Of a DNA stretch of 10,058 nt, positions 1 to 6,861 are shown one piece after another. Position numbers and translations under genes: made by a program. The notes beneath the pieces are model-generated. The model saw nothing but the letters and a program-made list of their open reading frames with translations, was not told the DNA's origin and searched no databases. Numbering within the stretch: position 1 is the stretch's first letter; each line of letters opens with the position of its first letter. The stretch comes from Phycisphaerae bacterium (GTDB lineage: Bacteria > Planctomycetota > Phycisphaerae > Sedimentisphaerales > Anaerobacaceae): positions 1-10,058 of the forward strand of contig DAOVNI010000029.1 in assembly GCA_030630315.1 (NCBI GenBank). The letters run 5' to 3'.

Positions 1-2
1 GC

Positions 3-140
3 GGAGAAAACAAACCCAATCAAACTCGAAGCGAATTTATCCCTAAGGGAGCGGAGATCCCTACGGGTGAGCTTCTCGGAATCCTCAAACCGGGGACCAA
101 TTTCAAACGTTACCTTGCTAAAGTGGGTCATCACGAGTAA
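3..140 (+). CDS. C-terminal tail of an unidentified protein (partial, runs off left edge)
   Basis: This frame is open from the window edge to a TAA at 138-140 and encodes 45 residues ending in KVGHHE. First codon positions are rich in G, as in real coding sequence. The stretch IPKGAEIPTGELLGILKPG has the rhythm of a small beta-domain such as SAF (short strands, KG and PG turns), but this resemblance is too weak for an assignment. The stop codon is also the first three bases of the 83-bp repeat, so the repeat begins exactly where the gene ends. The opposite strand is also open here (ATG at 131, running left off the window), so the coding strand is not certain. No function is proposed. Confidence 0.4.
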   Translation, partial: GENKPNQTRSEFIPKGAEIPTGELLGILKPGTNFKRYLAKVGHHE

Positions 141-220
141 CATACATCCTTGAAATTGCAAGGAATAGTGATATGCTATCCTTATAATCAGATGCCCCGT
201 ATGAATATTCGGGCAGGACG
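138..220 (+). repeat. 83-bp direct repeat, copy 1
   Basis: This block matches 5281-5363 in the same orientation. The first 59 bases (138-196) are identical, and the remaining 24 carry five substitutions (197, 205, 207, 210, 213). Weaker similarity continues to about 225. The repeat contains a small hairpin (CCTTG, 6-base loop, CAAGG at 148-163), a second imperfect one (GGAATAG/CTATCC at 162-181) and a TATAAT-like box at 183-188. It starts with the stop codon of the partial gene on its left. There is no transposase or integrase nearby. Whether it is a dispersed genomic repeat, a recombination site or a duplicated regulatory segment cannot be told from one window. Confidence 0.9.
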
Positions 221-314
221 CCGACGAGCTGGCCGCGATGTGGGACGCCTGAGCGGTAGAATTAAACGCTGAGAATGCAGAGAAAGAATTAGATATAAAA
301 TTCAAAACTAAAAA

Positions 315-500
315 CTATAAATAACCGTTCACGGGGTAAGTATACTGATTTTGAGTTGTTATGGACGATTGGATTAACTATTTCGCCAAAAAATCTTATA
401 AATCTTTAAATAAATCTTAAAAACACCTTGCACAATAACAAAAATCAGCTATATTGAGCTATAAACGCTGGTTTAAACCCGTGAACGGTTATAACTATAG
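315..500. repeat. 186-bp AT-rich inverted-repeat element (MITE-like or large hairpin)
   Basis: A perfect 15-base inverted repeat (321-335 and 478-492, containing AACCGTTCACGGG) bounds this AT-rich segment. It extends outward imperfectly to CTATA at 315-319 and TATAG at 496-500. A second, inner inverted pair is CTGATTTT at 345-352 with AAAATCAG at 441-448. The interior has no usable reading frame. The layout fits a miniature inverted-repeat element or a very long RNA hairpin in the leader of the following gene. A clear target-site duplication is not visible, so mobility is only a guess. Confidence 0.6.
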
Positions 501-506
501 ATTAAA

Positions 507-533
507 CTCGGCGGTTTCTGCGAGCTCGGCGGT
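507..533. repeat. 9-base direct repeat, 18 bases apart
   Basis: CTCGGCGGT occurs at 507-515 and again at 525-533, spaced by somewhat under two helical turns, about 85 bases upstream of the Gfo/Idh gene. The position would suit an operator, but the words are short and the flanks do not form dyads, so chance cannot be excluded. From 501 to 603 nothing else is convincing. Confidence 0.25.
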
Positions 534-603
534 AAACATTGGGCCAAACGGATCACCTGTGGCGGAGCCAACACAAGACATAGTAAACGTGAGTTAAATA
601 TCA

Positions 604-609
604 AAGGAG
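604..609 (+). promoter_or_regulatory. Ribosome binding site deciding the start at 616
   Basis: AAGGAG lies six bases before the ATG at 616. This is a near-ideal Shine-Dalgarno placement and fixes the start of the gene just before its Tat signal. Confidence 0.8.
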
Positions 610-615
610 TCTGCG

Positions 616-1974
616 ATGAGTACATCAAAACCTAACGCTTCCTCCGGCTCGAAATCGCGCCGGGATTTCTTGAAATTCTCGGGACATCTGGCCGCTGCCT
701 CGGCCTTGGCGGGTGTGGCCGTGCCCCGATGCCACGCCGCGGAAAACTCGACGATCAAGCTGGCCTTGGTGGGCTGCGGAGGCCGCGGCACCGGCGCGGT
801 CGCCGACGCCTTCTCGGCCAAGGGCGGCCCCGTGAAACTCTACGCTATGGCCGACCTGTTTAAACACCGCCTGCAAGGCAGCCTGAATAACCTGAAGAAG
901 AGTTTTAAAGACAAGGTCGACGTACCACCGGAACGCCAATTCGTCGGGTTCGACTCCTACAAGAAGGCAATCGACTGCCTCGTGCCGGGCGACGTCGTGC
1001 TGCTTACCACTCACGCAGCTTTTCGTCCGCTCCAGTTCGAGTACGCCGTCGCCAGGGGTGTGAACGTCTTTGCTGAGAAGTCGTTCGCCACAGATGCGCC
1101 GGCCGTGCGCCGCTGGCTCAAAGCCGCTGAGGTCTCTGAGCGGAAGAATCTGAAGGTCGGCGTCGGCTTCATGTGGCGGCATTCGGCGGCGCGGCAAGAA
1201 ATAATCAAGCGAATTCACAACGGGGCCATCGGCCAGGTGCACACCCTGCGGATATACCGGGTGCACGGGCCGGTCCACTGCCCGCGCAGGCCCAAGAACG
1301 TCAATGAGCTGGTATTCCAGCTCCAGCATCCGAACAGCTTCACCTGGGTGTCGTCCGGGTTCTTCATCGACTGGCACTGCCACAACATCGACGTGGCCTG
1401 CTGGGCCAAGGGGGCCTGGCCGGTCTCAGCCCAGGGTTTCGGCGGCCGATGCTACGAGCAGGCGGGCAACCAGTTCGACCACTACACGGTGGAGTACACC
1501 TTTGCCGACGGCACGAAGCTGTTCGCCTTCTCGCGGCACATGAACGGCTGCTGGAATACCTATTCCGACTACGCCCACGGCTCAAAGGGCTCGGCCGTGA
1601 TTATGGCGACCTTGGGCCAGCCCAAACCGAGGATATACAAGAGCCACAATATGGTCGCGAAAGAGCTGGTTTGGGAGTACGGCCAACGCGACTGCAATCC
1701 CTACCATGCCGAATGGCAGGTGCTTCTGGACGCTATCCGGCAGGATAAGCCGCACAACGAGGCCCGGCGGGCCGGCGAGGCGGACGTAGCCGCGTTGATG
1801 GGACGCATGGCAGCTCACACCGGCCGGTACATCACCTGGGACCAGGCGTTGAACTCTGATTTCCAGTTCGTCAAAGACATTGACAACATGACCTTTGACA
1901 CCCCCGCCCCAATCCACGAGGGTCCCGACGGCATCTATCCAGCCCCACAGCCGGGGATCTCGAAGGAGTGTTGA
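616..1974 (+). CDS. Tat-exported Gfo/Idh/MocA-family oxidoreductase
   Basis: This 452-residue protein is an NAD(P)-dependent dehydrogenase-fold enzyme predicted to act outside the cytoplasm on a sugar, glycoside or cyclitol; the substrate is unknown. Residues 14-19 (SRRDFL) form a twin-arginine motif, followed by an Ala-rich hydrophobic stretch and likely cleavage near residue 41. The Rossmann dinucleotide loop is GCGGRG at 53-58. The long C-terminal substrate domain contains WHCHNIDVACW, where family members carry the catalytic His/Asp region. The usual EKP motif, which contacts the nicotinamide, reads EKS at 154-156 and is followed by ATDAPAVRRW, so the motif is shifted but in its proper context. 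The gene stands alone on the plus strand and converges on the minus-strand operon at 2053-5270. Family assignment is sure; reaction direction and substrate are not. Confidence 0.93.
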   Translation: MSTSKPNASSGSKSRRDFLKFSGHLAAASALAGVAVPRCHAAENSTIKLALVGCGGRGTGAVADAFSAKGGPVKLYAMADLFKHRLQGSLNNLKKSFKDKVDVPPERQFVGFDSYKKAIDCLVPGDVVLLTTHAAFRPLQFEYAVARGVNVFAEKSFATDAPAVRRWLKAAEVSERKNLKVGVGFMWRHSAARQEIIKRIHNGAIGQVHTLRIYRVHGPVHCPRRPKNVNELVFQLQHPNSFTWVSSGFFIDWHCHNIDVACWAKGAWPVSAQGFGGRCYEQAGNQFDHYTVEYTFADGTKLFAFSRHMNGCWNTYSDYAHGSKGSAVIMATLGQPKPRIYKSHNMVAKELVWEYGQRDCNPYHAEWQVLLDAIRQDKPHNEARRAGEADVAALMGRMAAHTGRYITWDQALNSDFQFVKDIDNMTFDTPAPIHEGPDGIYPAPQPGISKEC

Positions 1975-1978
1975 CCCC

Positions 1979-2013
1979 GCCCCTTGGAGGGGCTGGGTTG
2001 ACGGGAATTTTTT
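1979..2013 (+). terminator. Possible weak terminator between convergent genes
   Basis: GCCCCT (1979-1984) and AGGGGC (1988-1993) form a 6-bp stem with a 3-base loop right after the stop codon at 1972-1974. A run of six T lies at 2008-2013, 14 bases beyond the stem. That distance is longer than usual for an intrinsic terminator, so the call is tentative. Confidence 0.35.
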
Positions 2014-2052
2014 CGACTTGCCGTGACTGTCTGCCTGCCGCGCACCTGCGCA

Positions 2053-3540
2053 TCAGAGCCGCCACGGCGCGCGCATCGCGCAAAAGCGCAGGCGGTTTGC
2101 CGTCTCGTCACCGAGGAACTCTTCCCTGGCAGGGTCCCACTTCAAGGACCGCTGCAGCTTGTGCGTGATGATCGCCAGATGTCCCAGCGATGCCGACCGA
2201 TGACCAATTTCCTCGTCACAGCTTGGCCGCCGCCGCGTCCGAATGCACTTGAAGAAGTTCGCATGATGGTTGTTGGCCCCGATGTTTACCTGCCGAGTCC
2301 TTAACTTCATTTCCTCGAAGAGCTTCTCCGGACCGCCCTCAACGGCCCCTCCGGTTGACATCGACGTGACCCAGCCCCGTTCTCCGACGAACACCCCTCC
2401 GAAGTTTCCCGCTAATCGGGCCGTTGCAGGAACCGCCTTATAGACGTCCTTCACCATTCCCCAGTGCTCAACTAAGTGAAGGAGCGTCCCGTTGGCGTAC
2501 TTGCAGGTGAGCGTCGGGTACGCTCCGCTGCTGGGATGGATGAGCTCCACCGGCCCGCTGTTTTCGGCGCCCAACGCATACTGAATCACGTCCGCACTGT
2601 GAGAATGGTGCCAGGTCACTGAGGCCGCACCGAAATCCTCACAGAACGACCACGGTACCACGCCCGGAGACGGGTTCGTGTGGTAGAGGCGGTTGTAGGG
2701 GTGCCAAAGGGCCGGGCCGACCCACATATCCCAGTCCAAACCTTCCGGCACCGGTTCGGCCGGCAGAGCAAAATCCAGCGGCACATACGAACTGCCGCAC
2801 TTCTTGACATCCATCATCTGAGCGTAGGGCTTAAAACGAGCGGCCCTGATGAAGCCCGCCAGGTTGTTCCACAACGTGAAAACCGATTTTACCCTGCCGA
2901 GTCCACCTGCGCGCACAAACTCGCAGACCTGCCGGATCGTCGGAATAGAACGGTACTGGGTTCCGGTCTGGAATATCCGGCCATACCTGCGCACCGCCTC
3001 GGCCAGCCGGCGCCCCTGGCGAACTGTTATCGAGATCGGCTTCTCGCAATAGACGTCCTTGCCCGCCTTGGCCGCGTCAATTGCCTGCAGCGTGTGCCAA
3101 TGGTCCGGCGTGACTATCACCACCGCATCAATATCCGGTCGAGCCAGGAGTTCGCGATAGTCATTATATGCGGCACATCCCTTGTACGTACTGCTGATGC
3201 GCCGCGCGGCGTAGGTTTCCTCCACGCGGCGCTTGCCGTTCTCGCACCGCAGACGGTCCACATCGCAGACGGCCAACACTTGAACGTCTCGGTCGCCAGC
3301 CAACCGGCGTAAGTGGCCGCTCCCCATCAGTCCTTTGCCTATCAAACCCACCGCGATCCGCTCGCTCGGCGCCGAATTCCCGTCCGCACCCCGAGCCGAG
3401 GAGGGAATGAACCACGGTACGGCGACCATCCCTGAAAGCGCAGCCGTGCGGCCCAAAAACTGGCGCCGCGTGAGCCGCCGAGACTTCGACGAGTTCAGTC
3501 GAGTCGTGTCTGTTCCTTTGGAATTTTCCATTTGTGTCAT
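2053..3540 (-). CDS. Tat-exported Gfo/Idh/MocA-family oxidoreductase (second paralogue)
   Basis: This 495-residue protein is a second exported NAD(P)-dependent sugar-type oxidoreductase. The N-terminus carries TRRQFLG (residues 24-30), a hydrophobic stretch and a likely cleavage site after SARG near residue 51. The Rossmann loop is GKGLMG at 68-73. TPDHWH at 144-149 and an intact EKP at 166-168 are typical of the family, and WHHSHSADV further on is the expected catalytic-domain motif. The C-terminus ends in MRAPWRL, a tail I associate with planctomycete members. Its start overlaps the stop of the upstream ThuA/isomerase gene by four bases (ATGA), with AAGGTG at 3545-3550 as ribosome site, so the two are translationally coupled. 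It is clearly a different subfamily from the protein at 616-1974. Substrate unknown. Confidence 0.94.
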   Translation of the reverse strand: MTQMENSKGTDTTRLNSSKSRRLTRRQFLGRTAALSGMVAVPWFIPSSARGADGNSAPSERIAVGLIGKGLMGSGHLRRLAGDRDVQVLAVCDVDRLRCENGKRRVEETYAARRISSTYKGCAAYNDYRELLARPDIDAVVIVTPDHWHTLQAIDAAKAGKDVYCEKPISITVRQGRRLAEAVRRYGRIFQTGTQYRSIPTIRQVCEFVRAGGLGRVKSVFTLWNNLAGFIRAARFKPYAQMMDVKKCGSSYVPLDFALPAEPVPEGLDWDMWVGPALWHPYNRLYHTNPSPGVVPWSFCEDFGAASVTWHHSHSADVIQYALGAENSGPVELIHPSSGAYPTLTCKYANGTLLHLVEHWGMVKDVYKAVPATARLAGNFGGVFVGERGWVTSMSTGGAVEGGPEKLFEEMKLRTRQVNIGANNHHANFFKCIRTRRRPSCDEEIGHRSASLGHLAIITHKLQRSLKWDPAREEFLGDETANRLRFCAMRAPWRL

Positions 3541-5270
3541 TGCTCACCTTGCTTTGCCAGTTGCACGCTCACCTTGTTGAAAAAGTCAATGCACCGCGCT
3601 ATTTCAGGCATCGACCCAAACCAGTTATAGGAGTATTCGAGGCCGAACATGGTGGGCCTGATGCCCAGGCGGTGGATTTCCTCGATAAACTGTCCGGTCT
3701 TGCCAACGCCAGTGCCCCAGGGCACATCGTGACCTTCATCGCTTAGCTCGTGCAGGTCATGCATCTGCACGGTGAGCAAACGCTCTTTGAGCGTGTTCAC
3801 GGCCTTGATGGGGTCAATGCCGGAGCGCATCCAATAGCCAAGGTCGCCGCAGGCCCCGAGCCGCTTGCTGCGGCCCTGGCAGACCTTCAAGACCCCTTCA
3901 GGATGCCAATACTGCGGCGAGGCCTTCTGGTCGTGGTTGTGAATGGCCACCTTGATGTCATAGTCGTCGCAGAACTTCTCGATTGTATCCAGCGCCTCCG
4001 GAGATGGCTCGGACATAAAGGTTTCGATGCCTATCTTTCGCCCGAACTCGAAAACCTTGCGGCAGCCGGCCTCATCGCCCGGAATCTGGTGGATGTAATA
4101 CGTCAGGAGACGAACACCGGCTGAGTCTAACTTCAGCCGAATCTGTTTTAGCTCGTCGTCGGTCAGTTGGTCATCGAAGTTCTTAGGAATCTCCTTGCTG
4201 ACCTTCTGGAAGCTCAGGCCGCCCATATACGGCAGGCCGAGCTGGGCGGTCCGTTCGATCGCCTCGAAGAGCGTGTATTTATGAAAAGTGTAGGCCTCGA
4301 TGCCGAGGCGCCAGCCTAACTTTTCCTGGGTGTGGATGGCCGGCGTCAATTTGCCGCTGGGAATCGTCGGGGCCGGCAGGTCGCCTAAGGCGAACTGAGC
4401 GGCCGCGAGATAGAACTGTAACATCTTCGGGTCCCAGAAGACGTAGGGGTTGTGCGCGATCGTGCAGTAGAAAACGCGTCCCCGGCCATACTGCCGCACC
4501 CACGCCAGCGCGTAGTCGTTGTCCTCACGAAAGCAGTTGCCACGCGGTTTTCCCTGGAAGTCGGTTTTTTCTGTGTCGATGCTAAACAGCACGCGGACCC
4601 TGTGCCTCGAATAAGGCCCATGAAAGCGAAAGAACTCGTCGGCGTACTCGAAGCCCTTGCCGCCGAAAGGCTGATTGAGAGGGTGGTTGGGGTCATCGAG
4701 CTTGATAAAGACGTGTTCGTCGCTGTCGCGGTGGTTCGCGCCGCGCGCACCGAGCATTATGCCAAACTCCGCCCAGTCCTCATGAGCACCGGGCCAGCGG
4801 GTGAAGGCCACCGAAGTCCCGTGGACCCCAAGGAGTCCTCCGCCGCCGTAAACAAATTCAATCAGGCTTTGCCTCAACCCGGGGTCTTCAAAGAGATTGC
4901 CCACCGTGTTGTTCAGAAAGACGGCATCGAACCGCCTCAGATTCTCGGGCTTGAAGACGGACGGGTCTTTGCTGATGACCGTCTCAAAAGCGCCGGTCTT
5001 TGCGCCCATCAGCGTAAAAGCCAGATTGGCAGTTGGGATTGAGCGGTGCCCGCCGTATCCGACATTGAGGTCGAAAATCAGGAGCTTCCGATGCCGGCGG
5101 GGCGGTACGAAGGATTTGGTCGGAATCGCTGCCTCAATCCGTTGCCGCTGGCCGGGCTCGCCGACAACCTGCGCCTCCGCAGCGCCAAATCCAAGCCACG
5201 GCGCCGCGAGCATCCCAGCCGCGCTGCCCAGAAAATCGCGCCGCGTTCTGTCCACATGTTGTGTTTGCAT
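3537..5270 (-). CDS. Tat-exported fusion of ThuA-like domain and sugar phosphate isomerase/epimerase-like TIM barrel
   Basis: This 577-residue two-domain protein begins with TRRDFLG (residues 9-15) and an Ala-rich signal ending near AEA (about 31-33). Residues about 60-300 form a ThuA-like, glutamine-amidotransferase-fold domain, with a GGGGLLGVHG turn and HRDSDEH. From about residue 320 a xylose-isomerase-like barrel follows, with the expected metal ligands: Glu near 421 (MSEP), His near 444/446 (IHNHD), Asp near 476 (GDLGYW), His near 504 (QMHD) and Glu near 545 (GLEYS). ThuA is linked genetically to trehalose-type disaccharide catabolism through 3-keto sugars, and barrel proteins of this type include 3-keto-glycoside lyases and isomerases. 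The fusion, with two exported oxidoreductases beside it, suggests handling of oxidised sugars in the periplasm; this is inference. It is first gene of an operon with the Gfo/Idh gene downstream. No Shine-Dalgarno precedes the ATG. Confidence 0.92.
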   Translation of the reverse strand: MQTQHVDRTRRDFLGSAAGMLAAPWLGFGAAEAQVVGEPGQRQRIEAAIPTKSFVPPRRHRKLLIFDLNVGYGGHRSIPTANLAFTLMGAKTGAFETVISKDPSVFKPENLRRFDAVFLNNTVGNLFEDPGLRQSLIEFVYGGGGLLGVHGTSVAFTRWPGAHEDWAEFGIMLGARGANHRDSDEHVFIKLDDPNHPLNQPFGGKGFEYADEFFRFHGPYSRHRVRVLFSIDTEKTDFQGKPRGNCFREDNDYALAWVRQYGRGRVFYCTIAHNPYVFWDPKMLQFYLAAAQFALGDLPAPTIPSGKLTPAIHTQEKLGWRLGIEAYTFHKYTLFEAIERTAQLGLPYMGGLSFQKVSKEIPKNFDDQLTDDELKQIRLKLDSAGVRLLTYYIHQIPGDEAGCRKVFEFGRKIGIETFMSEPSPEALDTIEKFCDDYDIKVAIHNHDQKASPQYWHPEGVLKVCQGRSKRLGACGDLGYWMRSGIDPIKAVNTLKERLLTVQMHDLHELSDEGHDVPWGTGVGKTGQFIEEIHRLGIRPTMFGLEYSYNWFGSMPEIARCIDFFNKVSVQLAKQGEQ

Positions 5271-5276
5271 GGCGAG

Positions 5277-5304
5277 ATATTAACATACATCCTTGAAATT
5301 GCAA
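5277..5304 (-). promoter_or_regulatory. Candidate leaderless promoter of the ThuA/isomerase operon
   Basis: Read on the minus strand, TTGCAA (5304-5299), a 16-base spacer and TAATAT (5282-5277) resemble -35 and -10 boxes. Only six bases separate the -10 box from the ATG at 5270, so transcription would begin at or next to the start codon. This agrees with the lack of a Shine-Dalgarno sequence. The -35 and most of the spacer lie inside repeat copy 2; the -10 depends on four bases (ATAT, 5277-5280) that have no counterpart beside copy 1. Confidence 0.45.
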
Positions 5305-5363
5305 GGAATAGTGATATGCTATCCTTATAATCAGATGCCTCGTATGAGTTTTTGGACAGGACG
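5281..5363 (+). repeat. 83-bp direct repeat, copy 2
   Basis: This is the second copy of the block at 138-220, in the same orientation, starting 10 bases outside the start codon of the ThuA/isomerase gene. The two copies enclose about 5.1 kb with the three exported-enzyme genes and nothing else recognisable. Similarity also touches the left flank: CAT, two different bases and CGAG precede both copies, with ATAT extra beside copy 2. Confidence 0.9.
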
Positions 5364-5545
5364 GGGACACTTATCGGTCATGTGCACCAAACAGCAAACA
5401 GCCAGGCGTTCCTGAGCGTAAACCGCAGTACAACGGGCGCTTTCAAGCTTTTCAAGCTGCCGTATTCCCAATTGATAACAATGTCAAGGCTGTCGCATCG
5501 AATGGGTTCCGACTTGGCGATGCTATTGCCGGCAGGGTCAAATAA
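5348..5545 (+). pseudogene. Possible 3' remnant of an unidentified gene
   Basis: From just after an in-frame TGA (5345-5347) a frame stays open for 65 codons to TAA at 5543-5545. It reads FGQDGDTYRSCAPN near its beginning and NGFRLGDAIAGRVK at its end, which looks more protein-like than the other frames here. It has no start codon of its own and no ribosome site. It may be the tail of a gene lost at its 5' side, or simply chance. The same frame after repeat copy 1 reads FGQDADELAAMWDA and then stops at 250-252. No family is recognised. The remainder of the 5364-5665 gap holds only the hairpin described separately. Confidence 0.25.
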
Positions 5546-5549
5546 TATC

Positions 5550-5635
5550 AAAAATCAAATATCAAAATGCAAAATTAAGGAAGTCGTTGCCGCTTTGCGG
5601 CAACTCCACAATTTTGATTTTTTATTTTTTATTTT
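5550..5635 (-). terminator. Strong hairpin in AT-rich arms, probable terminator of the aldolase gene
   Basis: GTTGCCGC (5586-5593), a TTT loop and GCGGCAAC (5597-5604) form a perfect 8-bp stem. An outer pair CAAAATT (5570-5576) and AATTTTG (5610-5616) and further complementary A-rich and T-rich arms extend the structure. Both strands are T-rich after the stem, so it could stop transcription from either side; the aldolase operon ends at 5666 and faces it. The AT-rich arms with a GC-rich tip also resemble dispersed palindromic repeats of environmental genomes. Confidence 0.55.
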
Positions 5636-5665
5636 TGCGTTTTCTCACCGGCATCCCTTAACCGG

Positions 5666-6859
5666 TTAGCTGCTTGCCACTTTCTTGCGAAACGCCTCCG
5701 CCTCCCACCGGTTAATGAAGTCCCGCTCTCTTTTATTCAAACTGCAAATCCCACCCATCTGCTTGGCATTGGTGCGAATGAAAGCCGAGTATGCAACAAT
5801 GTCCCGCACGGTTTGAGCGATTTTCTTTTTACCCGCAACAAAAAGCCCGGTGTTCTTAACAAGAAACGCCACACCGTGCCTTTCTCCCTTCTTGATTTGC
5901 TGAGTTAATCTCTTTGCTATGTTCGCCCGTTCAATCCTATCCACCCACATCGCAGGCCCGTTAGCATATACGAGTTCATCCGGCGTCAAAACGCCCGCCG
6001 ACAGCATCTTTTCGGCATCTCTCTGAGCCAGAAACGCTGCAATCTCGTCGTCATAAAAATAGCTTATCGTCGCGTGCTCACCGGTCGCCTCAAAAAACGC
6101 CTTGTGAATGCAGCGCTTTACATCGTTGATTTTTTCCTGGCTTACGGATTTAATTTTTCCAGCTTTTGGCTGCCTTAGTTTGCTGTTGCAGCGTTTTATG
6201 ACCTTGCGAACAAGCCTCAAAGCAGCATCCGGGCTTCCTGCCGAAATAAAAAGCCCGTGCTTTTCGAGAAAAAGAATCTCGGGCTTCTTGCCGAATTGTT
6301 TTTGATAATTATCAACTAACTCAGAGATCTTCTTTGCGAGCGTAAAGCCGGGGTCTGTGTACGGCACCCAGAGCGGCGCAATAAGAAATTCGGGACTGCC
6401 AACGTCTTTTATGGCTGTCCCTGAATTTCTAAAAAGTTTCTCAAGCTCTGCCTTTCCGTTTTTTGCATTTACGTATGCGCCCACTGCACTCGGGTGCAGA
6501 TGAATCACGCACTTATCAAGAAAACTGTGCAAATGTGCTTCCACCGACGGCCGGGCCTCTCCGGTAACTTGGTCGTCACACGCAAGAAGCAGCCGGTTCA
6601 CCACCTCAATTTCTCTGTTCTGCGTCTCAAGCCCTGCTATTGATTTATCTTCTATAATTGACAGAACCGAATCGAGTCGCATCCTCCGCCAGCCGGCTTT
6701 CTCACTCATATCTTTTAGAGCCGTACCGCTGGCCTTGATATACATATATTTACCATCTGCGGTCTTTACCGACGTATTACCGCCTCCGCCCTGAACAAGC
6801 GAGCTGTCATTACCGACCGCTTTCGATATTCTAATAAGTTCTGATAGGGCCTTATCCAT
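5666..6859 (-). CDS. Class II aldolase/adducin-family protein, aldolase half of the rhamnulose-1-phosphate aldolase/dehydrogenase type
   Basis: This 397-residue cytoplasmic protein has a complete class II aldolase domain at about 1-215. It shows the phosphate-binding glycine loop GGGGNTSVK (24-32), KASG (42-45), the catalytic-type Glu107 within SVEAHLH, and zinc-ligand histidines H120 and H122 in HLHP plus H201 in EKHG. A second, degenerate aldolase-like half follows (about 240-380) with TPDELVY and NTGLFVAG. This matches the aldolase portion of bifunctional proteins that split rhamnulose-1-phosphate into dihydroxyacetone phosphate and lactaldehyde and then oxidise the aldehyde. The fused dehydrogenase is absent here; a separate SDR gene lies two bases upstream (TAG, AT, ATG), so the two are surely co-transcribed and probably coupled. 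The true substrate may be another deoxyketose phosphate. Confidence 0.88.
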   Translation of the reverse strand: MDKALSELIRISKAVGNDSSLVQGGGGNTSVKTADGKYMYIKASGTALKDMSEKAGWRRMRLDSVLSIIEDKSIAGLETQNREIEVVNRLLLACDDQVTGEARPSVEAHLHSFLDKCVIHLHPSAVGAYVNAKNGKAELEKLFRNSGTAIKDVGSPEFLIAPLWVPYTDPGFTLAKKISELVDNYQKQFGKKPEILFLEKHGLFISAGSPDAALRLVRKVIKRCNSKLRQPKAGKIKSVSQEKINDVKRCIHKAFFEATGEHATISYFYDDEIAAFLAQRDAEKMLSAGVLTPDELVYANGPAMWVDRIERANIAKRLTQQIKKGERHGVAFLVKNTGLFVAGKKKIAQTVRDIVAYSAFIRTNAKQMGGICSLNKRERDFINRWEAEAFRKKVASS

Positions 6860-6861
6860 AT

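Noticed and set aside
1..131. Minus-strand frame starting at 131 and leaving the window on the left
   Set aside because: It is open, begins with ATG and contains TRRDLR, which could suggest a Tat motif, but no hydrophobic stretch follows at the right distance and the plus-strand frame looks more protein-like. It cannot be fully excluded.
145..220. Plus-strand sigma-70 promoter in repeat copy 1 using TATAAT at 183-188
   Set aside because: The only TTG-type -35 words upstream are 21 and 27 bases away, too far; no gene starts within a reasonable distance on the plus strand.
625..1383. Long open frame of 252 codons on the minus strand
   Set aside because: It is the shadow of the Gfo/Idh gene on the plus strand, which has Tat signal, Rossmann loop and a ribosome site; the antisense product resembles no protein family.
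2680..3312. 210-codon plus-strand frame
   Set aside because: Antisense to the second Gfo/Idh gene, with no ribosome site and no recognisable motif.
4452..5042. 196-codon plus-strand frame
   Set aside because: Antisense to the ThuA domain, whose motifs are clear on the minus strand.
5352..5669. 105-codon plus-strand frame starting inside repeat copy 2
   Set aside because: It runs through the hairpin and its T-rich arm into the end of the aldolase gene; the C-terminal part is low-complexity Phe/Leu from the T-runs. The alternative frame noted as a possible remnant looks more protein-like.
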